Source of the DNA: Thermoleophilia bacterium
GTDB taxonomy: Bacteria > Actinomycetota > Thermoleophilia > Miltoncostaeales > Miltoncostaeaceae
Length of the DNA stretch: 48,617 nucleotides
Direction of reading: 5' to 3'
Assembly (NCBI GenBank): GCA_020848615.1
Contig: JADLHW010000042.1
Coordinates: 1-48,617, forward strand
In this document: piece by piece, positions 39,475-45,895 of the stretch
Layout of the letters: each line of letters begins with the position of its first letter
Numbering within the stretch: the stretch's first letter is position 1
Notes under the pieces: generated by a model
What the model was told of the DNA's origin: nothing
The model's input: the letters and a program-made list of their open reading frames with translations, nothing else
The model's database searches: none
Position numbers and translations under genes: made by a program

Positions 39475-40181
39475 TGTCCGCCGTCCTCTGCATGCACGAC
39501 GTCCGTCGCAGGTATGGCGCCGGAGCCACCGAGGTCGTCGCCCTGGACGGCGTGAGCCTCACGGTGGCGGCCGGGGAGTTCGTGGCGATCATGGGTCCCA
39601 GCGGCAGCGGCAAGTCCACGCTGCTCAACATGGCCGGCGGCCTCGACCACCCCACCTCCGGCGAGGTGCTGGTGGACGGCACCGACCTCGCGCTGCTCGA
39701 CCCGGCGGGCCTCGCGGCGGTGCGGCGGCGCAGCATCGGGTTCGTGTTCCAGGAGTTCAACCTGGTGCCGCAGCTCACCGCCGAGGAGAACGTGATGCTC
39801 CCGATGGAGCTCGACGGGACCTCGGTGAAGGCCGCCCGGCGGGCCGCCCGCGAGGCGCTCGCCGCGGTGGACCTGGACGGCAGGTGGCGGCGGTTCCCCG
39901 ACGACCTGTCCGGCGGGGAGCAGCAGCGCGTCGCGATCGCCCGTGCGATGACCGGCGACCGGCGGCTCATCCTCGCCGACGAGCCCACCGGGGCGCTGGA
40001 CACCACGACCGGTGAGGCGGTGGCCGAGCTCATCGCCGGGTACGCCGCGGACGGCGGCGCGGTGGTGCTGGTGACCCACGAGCCGCGGATCGCGTCGTTC
40101 GCGGACCGCATCGTGTGGCTGCGCGACGGCCGCGTGGTGGACGAGGTGGATGCCCGCCACGGGGCGAGGGTGACCCGGTGA
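39474..40181 (+). CDS. ABC transporter ATP-binding protein (MacB/LolD type)
   Basis: 235 residues. Walker A GPSGSGKST, Q-loop FQEFNLVPQLTAEENV, signature LSGGEQQR, Walker B LILADEPTGALD and H-loop VTHEP: all intact and in the MacB/LolD/BceA style. GAGGAG is five bases before the ATG. Its permease is the next gene (GTGA overlap). Such pairs act in export or sensing of antimicrobial peptides and similar molecules, by mechanical force on the membrane subunit. Confidence 0.95.
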   Translation: MSAVLCMHDVRRRYGAGATEVVALDGVSLTVAAGEFVAIMGPSGSGKSTLLNMAGGLDHPTSGEVLVDGTDLALLDPAGLAAVRRRSIGFVFQEFNLVPQLTAEENVMLPMELDGTSVKAARRAAREALAAVDLDGRWRRFPDDLSGGEQQRVAIARAMTGDRRLILADEPTGALDTTTGEAVAELIAGYAADGGAVVLVTHEPRIASFADRIVWLRDGRVVDEVDARHGARVTR

Positions 40182-42622
40182 GCGCCCTCCGTCCGCTGGC
40201 GCGGCTCGCGGTGCGCGACGCCCGGCACCACCCGTGGCGGTCGGCGCTCATCGTCCTGCTCATCGCCCTCCCGGTCGCCGGGTTCCTGTTCGCCATGATC
40301 GGCATGCGCACCGTCCCCGACACCGCGGCCGAGCTGCGCGCCGAGACGATGGGCTCGGCGGATGCGCTTGTGCGTCCGGACGCCGGGCACGCCCCCGCGG
40401 CCGTCGCACGGCTCAGGGCCGCGGGGCTCCACGTCACCCCCTGGACCCAGGCCTCCGGCGTCCTCCGCGCCGACGGGCCGCGGGGAACCGTGCGCATGAG
40501 GGCGGGGCTGGAGTCGATCGACCTCGCGGACCCCCTCGCGCGCGGGCTGTGGGATCTCCGCACCGGCCGCCTGCCGGCGCGGCCGGGTGAGGTGCTGCTC
40601 AGCACGGCCGCCGCGTCGCGTCTCGGCACCCGCGTGGGTGACCGGATCACCCTGGAGCAGGGGCGCCGGTCGCTCCTGGTCACCGGCATCGCACTCGAGC
40701 CCACGATGGATCAGCGTCAGGTGATCGGCCCCGCGCTCCTGGACACCGTCCCCCCGGCCGGCCGGGCGCCCCCGGCGCTGCTGGTGGGCGGTCTCGGCTC
40801 CGCGGCCGGCGGGCGGGATGCGCTCGCGGAGGTTGCGGGCGCGAACAGCGTCCTGGAGTCATCCTTCTGGGACGACATCGACGCCGGGGGGATCCGGGAG
40901 GACGCGCAGGTCCTGGTCTTCATGCTCGGTTCGCTCGGCCTCATGGCCTTCGGGCTGGTGGTCGCCTCCGCGATGGCCGTCGGCGCCCGCCGGCAGCTGC
41001 GCGTGCTGGGTCTGCTGGGCGCGGCGGGCGCGTCACCCGGCCAGCGGTCCGGGTGGACGTTGCTGCAGGGCGTCGCCCTCGGGGTCCTCGGGATCGCGGT
41101 CGGCCTGGGGACCGGCCTCGGCGCATGGGCGCTGGCGCGGGACACCGTCCAGGAACGGTACGGGGACCGCATCGGCGCGACCGTCGTCGGCACCGGCGAC
41201 GTGGTGCTCATCGTGGCGGTCGCGCTCGCGGTCGCGGCGGGCGCCTCCCTGCTGCCTGCCCGCGTCGCCTCCGGCACCTCGGTGCTGCAGGCCCTGGGTG
41301 GCCGGCGCCCCACGCCCCGCGTGCCCGTGCGGATGCCCGTCGCCGGCGTGGTCGTCAGCGGGACCGGGCTCGCACTGGTCGCCCACGGCCTCAACAATCG
41401 CCCCGACAGCGGGATCCCGCTGGTCGCCACGGCGGGCGTCGCCCTCACGGTCATCGGCACCACGATCACGGTGCCCTTCCTGGTGGGGCTCCTGGAGCGC
41501 GCGGCCGGCGGGCTGCGCGGCACCGGCCGCCTGGCGGTGCGGGACGTCGCCCGCCACCGCGGCCGCACCGGCCCGGTCGTGGCGGCGGTCATGGCGACCG
41601 GTGCGCTCGCCGTCGCCGGCGGGGTGCTCGCCCGCTCGGAGGCCGACCGGCCCACCGCGACGTACACCGACCCGCGGACCGTGGTGCTCACGGTGTCCGA
41701 CTCGGGCGGCGGCGCCGCCTCGATCCCGGGCTGCGACCGGCTCCCCGCGCTGGCCGCCCCGGTCGCGAAGGTCCTGCCGGGCGCCGCCACCGCCTGCATG
41801 CAGCAGTTCACGGACGGCACGAGCGTGCCGTTCCGCACCGTGGCCCCCGTCGAGCTGGCCGCGCTCGGCCTCGCCGCGTACCGGGGGGACCTGGGCGCCG
41901 GCCGCGTGCTGTGGGTCCCGGTCCCGGATGTCCCGTCCCAGCCGCCGCCCATGGTCGTGACCACCCCGGACGGCCCGGTGCGGCCCACGGGGATCCGGGT
42001 GCGCGTGGGCCGCGGGGTCGCGGCGTTCGTCGGCGGGGGCTACCTGGTGGACGCCGGCCTCGCGCGTCGCTGGCTGCCGCGGTCCGCCGTGAACGACACG
42101 GCGCTGGTCTACCGGCTGCCCGCCCCGATCACCGACGTGCAGCGCGCGGCGCTCACCCGGCTGCAGGACGACCTGGGGCTGTCTCTGGACGACCGGTCGA
42201 CCCTCGGGGCGTACCTGGCCTTCGACACCGAGGGCGGGTTCTCGGTGGACCGGATCATCTACTGGGTCATCCTCCCGGCCGCGCTGGTGCTGTCGGTATT
42301 GGTGGTGCTGGTGGGCCTGGCGCTGGTCGCCTCCGACGGCCGCGACGAACGCACCACGCTGGTCGCCGTGGGCGCGGGACCCGGCCACCGGCGGCGCTTG
42401 CAGGCGGTGCGCGCGTTCGTGCTGGCCGGGATGGGGCAGGCCCTGGCCCTGCCCGTGGGCGTCGCGTGCGCGTGGGTGGTGCTGCGCACCATGGGCATCG
42501 CGTTCGTGACGCCCTGGCCGCTCGTGGTCGCCCTGCTGGTGGTCCTCCCCGTCGCGGCCGCCGCGATGGGGGCGGCGCTCATCCGCCGCGACGTCCCCGC
42601 GGTGCAGCGCCGCGGGTCGTGA
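40178..42622 (+). CDS. FtsX-family ABC permease (large, two FtsX halves)
   Basis: 814 residues from GTG 40178. There is an N-terminal membrane helix (about 20-45), an extracellular domain (about 50-265), three helices with the FtsX pattern (AMAVGARRQLRVLGLLGAAGASPGQ) near 270-390, then a fourth near 420-445. A second half starts at GRLAVRDVARHRGRTGPVVAAVMATGALAVAGGV, with another extracellular part and three C-terminal helices. This duplicated layout is common in actinobacterial MacB-like exporters. It works with the ATPase encoded at 39474. Confidence 0.93.
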   Translation: MSALRPLARLAVRDARHHPWRSALIVLLIALPVAGFLFAMIGMRTVPDTAAELRAETMGSADALVRPDAGHAPAAVARLRAAGLHVTPWTQASGVLRADGPRGTVRMRAGLESIDLADPLARGLWDLRTGRLPARPGEVLLSTAAASRLGTRVGDRITLEQGRRSLLVTGIALEPTMDQRQVIGPALLDTVPPAGRAPPALLVGGLGSAAGGRDALAEVAGANSVLESSFWDDIDAGGIREDAQVLVFMLGSLGLMAFGLVVASAMAVGARRQLRVLGLLGAAGASPGQRSGWTLLQGVALGVLGIAVGLGTGLGAWALARDTVQERYGDRIGATVVGTGDVVLIVAVALAVAAGASLLPARVASGTSVLQALGGRRPTPRVPVRMPVAGVVVSGTGLALVAHGLNNRPDSGIPLVATAGVALTVIGTTITVPFLVGLLERAAGGLRGTGRLAVRDVARHRGRTGPVVAAVMATGALAVAGGVLARSEADRPTATYTDPRTVVLTVSDSGGGAASIPGCDRLPALAAPVAKVLPGAATACMQQFTDGTSVPFRTVAPVELAALGLAAYRGDLGAGRVLWVPVPDVPSQPPPMVVTTPDGPVRPTGIRVRVGRGVAAFVGGGYLVDAGLARRWLPRSAVNDTALVYRLPAPITDVQRAALTRLQDDLGLSLDDRSTLGAYLAFDTEGGFSVDRIIYWVILPAALVLSVLVVLVGLALVASDGRDERTTLVAVGAGPGHRRRLQAVRAFVLAGMGQALALPVGVACAWVVLRTMGIAFVTPWPLVVALLVVLPVAAAAMGAALIRRDVPAVQRRGS

Positions 42623-42666
42623 CGGACCGGCCTCCCGCACCGCCGGGGAGGTCACCCCGTCACGAC
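42616..42666. terminator. Nested bidirectional terminator
   Basis: Outer ten-base stem (42616-42625 with 42657-42666) and an inner CCTCCC/GGGAGG stem. It spans the stops of the convergent FtsX gene (42622) and membrane protein gene (42652). Confidence 0.6.
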
Positions 42667-44553
42667 CGCGCGGCCGGCGGGCCCGCTGAACACGATGCGC
42701 TGCCCGAACGGCTTCCCGCCCTCCGTGACCGCCATGCCGTTCACCACGGGGAAGCTGCGGCCGTCCAGTTCGGCCCGGTCGTACCCGTCCCGGACGACGA
42801 AGATCCGGCGGATCCCGGCCGTGGTCCGCTCGGTTGAGACGTCCACGGCGGGCCCCGCGGCGTCCCTCGCGGCCGGGAAGCGGTCGCAGCTGGACACCGA
42901 GGTGGGCGCCGGTGCCCGGTGGCGGACCGGGGCCACGACGACGACCTGCGCCGGCGCAGCCTGCAGACCTGAACTCGCCGACACCGAGATCCAGAGGCGC
43001 AGGCCCCCGGCCGGTCCGAACGCCCACACGCGCTCGCGCTCGGCGGCGCATGACCCGGCGACGGGCACGGCTCCCGGCACGTCGGCGGGGTCGAGGGGCT
43101 CCCGCGTGGTGAGCCACCACGCCTGGCGGGGGATCTCGAGCGGCGGCATGCCGGCGCTCCGCGGCTCGAGTTGCAGCGCGTACGTGATCGCGTCGATGTC
43201 GAGCCGCGCATCCGGCAGGGGGCCGCTCGGCAGGCGGCCGGACCGCACGGCGACGCGTCCCTCGCGATCCAGGACCACCGTCGCAGGTGCGCGGACGCCC
43301 AGCGCGGCCTGCAGCGATCCGTCCGGGTCGATCGCCAGGGAGGCGGACGTATCGCGGCGCAGGACGCGTGCCGCCGCGGCTCGGCCGCCGTCGACCACGA
43401 CGATCGTCCCGGACCCGTACACGGCCGTGGGCGGGACCCAGCGTGCCGATGACGCCTCGGCCCGGGTCCGCACGAACAGCAGCACGCGCACGGTGCCGCG
43501 CAGGGCGCCCAGCGTGGCGCGTTCGAACGCCAGCGTCCCGGGGCCCGCGGGGAACTCGGTGAGCGCGAGGGCCGTCGCGGGGGACGGCGACGTCCGGGTA
43601 CCGCCGGGTGACCCGAGCACGATGTCCACCCGCGCATCGGTCGGGGCGGTGGTCCCCGGGGCCGGCGACTGCCGCAGGACGCGGCCCGCGGGCACCGCGT
43701 CGCTGGGCTCGGCGGTCGTCGACCCCGCGGTGAGCAGCGATGCCTCCAGGAGCCGGCCGGCGTCGCCTCCGCGGGCGCCGGGGAGGTCCGGCACGGTGAC
43801 CGTTGCGATGGCGCGGCGGTCGGCGGGGGCCAGCGGCATCGTCGTCTGTCCGTCGGTCCGCAGACGGCGGCGGGTGCCATCGGCGTAGGTCGCGGTGACC
43901 GCGGCCGTCCCCACGGGGGCCACGGCCACGTTCCGCGTCACGGGGATCGCGCCGCGCGGTCCGCGCAGCCGCACCCCGTCGGGCACCAGGATCACGGGCC
44001 GTTGCCGTCCGGTCCAGGTGACCTGGACCAGCGCCGACCGCTCGACCGCCGCGGGCAGGCCGCACGCCGTCCAGGCCCGGACGTGCGTGACGATGGCCTG
44101 GCCGGGCTTCGCCGCCGGGGTGGGGCCGGGTTCGGGCCCCACCAGCGACAGGCACACGAGGCCGTCCCGGTTCCGCCCGGCGAGGATCGTGGTGTCGCCG
44201 ACCCGTCGGACCGTGCGCAGCGTCGATGCCGCCAGGCCGGGGAAGTTCAGGTCTTCGACGGTCACGCCCAGCGCCGTGAGGTCGCTGGGACTGCCACCCT
44301 TCAGCACCGCGAAGGCGGCGGGCGGCAGGGGTGCGGGGCGCTTTGCGCCGCGCGGCAGGATGAGCACCAGGAACACCGCGAACCCGGCGATCATGGCGGC
44401 GGCGGCGAGGCCGCCGCCCCACGAGCGACGACCTGGCCGGCGGCGCCGGCCGGGAGCGGCCATCAGGCGGTTCAGCATCCGCTCCCGCGACCCCGTGGGA
44501 GGGTCGTCCGGCCGGAGCACCTCGCGCAGGCGCGCCTCGAGGTCAGCGGGCAT
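42652..44553 (-). CDS. Anti-sigma-like membrane protein with PASTA and cysteine-less thioredoxin-like domains
   Basis: 633 residues. The cytoplasmic N-terminus (1-45) is short and Arg-rich with no zinc-site histidines or cysteines. TM helix 46-67. The outer part has a beta-rich segment (80-245), a PASTA domain (252-314: VTVPDLPGARGGDAGRLLEASLLTAG and LRQSPAPGTTAPTDARVDIVLG), and a redoxin-like stretch (335-462). In that stretch LRGTVRVLLFVRT takes the place of the strand before CXXC, and LQAALGVRAPATVVLDREGRVAVRSG matches the cis-Pro and C-terminal strands. The region after 470 is unassigned. The start overlaps the ECF sigma gene by 11 bases, so it is the likely partner anti-sigma or sensor. 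Confidence 0.75.
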   Translation of the reverse strand: MPADLEARLREVLRPDDPPTGSRERMLNRLMAAPGRRRRPGRRSWGGGLAAAAMIAGFAVFLVLILPRGAKRPAPLPPAAFAVLKGGSPSDLTALGVTVEDLNFPGLAASTLRTVRRVGDTTILAGRNRDGLVCLSLVGPEPGPTPAAKPGQAIVTHVRAWTACGLPAAVERSALVQVTWTGRQRPVILVPDGVRLRGPRGAIPVTRNVAVAPVGTAAVTATYADGTRRRLRTDGQTTMPLAPADRRAIATVTVPDLPGARGGDAGRLLEASLLTAGSTTAEPSDAVPAGRVLRQSPAPGTTAPTDARVDIVLGSPGGTRTSPSPATALALTEFPAGPGTLAFERATLGALRGTVRVLLFVRTRAEASSARWVPPTAVYGSGTIVVVDGGRAAAARVLRRDTSASLAIDPDGSLQAALGVRAPATVVLDREGRVAVRSGRLPSGPLPDARLDIDAITYALQLEPRSAGMPPLEIPRQAWWLTTREPLDPADVPGAVPVAGSCAAERERVWAFGPAGGLRLWISVSASSGLQAAPAQVVVVAPVRHRAPAPTSVSSCDRFPAARDAAGPAVDVSTERTTAGIRRIFVVRDGYDRAELDGRSFPVVNGMAVTEGGKPFGQRIVFSGPAGRAVVTG

Positions 44554-45058
44554 CGGTCACCTCCAGTTGCGCGCGCAGGCCGGCCAGTCCCCGTGCGAGC
44601 CGGGAATGCACCGTGCCGACGGGCAACGACATGGCGTCGGCGATCTCGGCCGGGGTCAGGTCCATGCCGTAGCGCAGCGCCACCACGGCGCGCCGGTCGG
44701 CCGGCAGGCTCCGCACCGCGGCCAGCAACCCCGGCTCCCAGCCCTCCCGTCCGCTCTCGACGGGCGGGGCATCGTCGATGGGGACGAGCCGCCGGTCACG
44801 GCGGATGGCGTTGAGCGCCTGATTCACCACGATCCGCCGCAGCCACGCGCCGAACGGTCGCCGTCCGTCGTAGCGGTCCAGCTGGGCGAGGGCCCGCAGC
44901 ATCGCGTCCTGGGCGACGTCCTCCGCCCGATGGCCGTCGCCGCAGATCGCCCTCGCGGTGCGCCACGCCTCGTCCCAGTGCCGGCCGAACAGGTCGGCCC
45001 GCGCCTGCGGTGAGCCGGCACGTGCCGCCTCCACCAGATCGTGTTCGTCGCTCGTCAT
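44543..45058 (-). CDS. ECF-family RNA polymerase sigma factor
   Basis: 171 residues. Region 2: RHWDEAWRTARAICGDGHRAEDVAQDAMLRALAQLDRYDGRRPFGAWLRRIVVNQALNAIRRDRR. Region 4: LLAAVRSLPADRRAVVALRYGMDLTPAEIADAMSLPVGTVHSRLARGLAGLRAQL. Both are typical. The short size and coupling to a membrane protein gene fit ECF regulation by an envelope sensor. ATG 45058 has GGGGTGA upstream. No consensus ECF -35 (GGAAC) is seen at a proper distance, so autoregulation is not established. Confidence 0.94.
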   Translation of the reverse strand: MTSDEHDLVEAARAGSPQARADLFGRHWDEAWRTARAICGDGHRAEDVAQDAMLRALAQLDRYDGRRPFGAWLRRIVVNQALNAIRRDRRLVPIDDAPPVESGREGWEPGLLAAVRSLPADRRAVVALRYGMDLTPAEIADAMSLPVGTVHSRLARGLAGLRAQLEVTDAR

Positions 45059-45369
45059 TCACCCCGTCAACATGCGAATCGCAGGAGCGCGTCCCGGCAT
45101 CTTCGCGGAGGTCCCGGGCGGTCCGGCGGTGCTCATCCGGACGGACGTCGTCCCGCGGCGAAACCCGGACCGGGGGGACATCGATCGCCCATGCGGCGGG
45201 ACGACGGTCATCGGGGAACCCCATCGGCTCGGCCGCCGGAGCCGCCGCGGGTAGCCTGCCGGTACCCCCGAAGGACTGGGGCCAGGGCCTGGGCCGGTAC
45301 TCCTCTCCACCGTCCCAGGCCCGCCGGCTCCCGCGATCCTGGATGCGCCATGGCGACCCTCCTCGCGCG
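45059..45369. other. 311-base divergent region between ECF sigma and DUF1801 genes
   Basis: It holds an 11-bp perfect inverted repeat (45146-45156 with 45196-45206, 39-base spacer), a -10-like TAGCCT (45252-45257) toward the plus strand, and a GGGGAACCCC run near 45213. No further gene is evident. Confidence 0.4.
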
Positions 45370-45822
45370 ATGAACGGCAGCGGCACCCCCGCCGGCGACG
45401 CGCCGGGGCCGCGGCTGCTGTCCGGCGGGAACCCCCAGATCCCCAAGGCAGACGGGGACGCCCCCGTGCGGGCGTACATCGCGGCGATGCCGGGGTGGAA
45501 GCGCGCCGTGGGGGAGCACCTCGACGCGCTGGTGGCGGAGGTCGTGCCGGGGGTGCGCCGCGCCGTCCGGTGGAACTCGCCGTTCTACGGGGTGGAGGGC
45601 CGCGGCTGGTTCCTCAGCGCCCATTGCTTCACGCGGTACGTGAAGGTCACGTTCCTGAACGGCGCGCACCTCGACCCGCCGCCGCCGGAGCCCTCCAAGG
45701 ACCCGGGCACGCGGTACCTCCACATCGGGGAGGGCGGGGTGGACGACGAGGGCCGCCTGCGGGAATGGATCCGCCAGGCCGCCGCGCTGCCCGGCTGGGA
45801 CGGCTTCTCAAGCGATCCCTGA
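45370..45822 (+). CDS. DUF1801-family protein (YdhG-like)
   Basis: 150 residues from ATG 45370; ATG 45343 in frame would add nine residues, and neither has a good ribosome binding site. Family pattern: LLSGGNPQIPKADGDAPVRAYIAAMPGWKRAVGEHLDALVAEVVPGVRRAVRWNSPFYG, then FLSAHCFTRYVKVTFLNGAHLDPPP and RLREWIRQAA at the end. These small cytoplasmic proteins have no settled function (some are linked to iron or heme handling). Confidence 0.88.
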   Translation: MNGSGTPAGDAPGPRLLSGGNPQIPKADGDAPVRAYIAAMPGWKRAVGEHLDALVAEVVPGVRRAVRWNSPFYGVEGRGWFLSAHCFTRYVKVTFLNGAHLDPPPPEPSKDPGTRYLHIGEGGVDDEGRLREWIRQAAALPGWDGFSSDP

Positions 45823-45823
45823 C

Positions 45824-45852
45824 CGGGGCATCGGGGCCCGCATGCCGCCCCG
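45824..45852 (+). terminator. Weak terminator-like hairpin after the DUF1801 gene
   Basis: CGGGG pairs with CCCCG (45824-45828 with 45848-45852) with further GCAT/ATGC pairing inside after a bulge. It begins two bases after the stop. Confidence 0.35.
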
Positions 45853-45895
45853 CCGTCCGTTTCGCCTCCGGGACCACGGGGTAGCGAGTCGTGAA

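Noticed and set aside
41033-44422. 1129-codon open frame on the minus strand
   Set aside because: It runs antisense to the FtsX permease gene and then out of frame through the PASTA membrane protein gene. It shows only Arg/Gly/His-rich composition.
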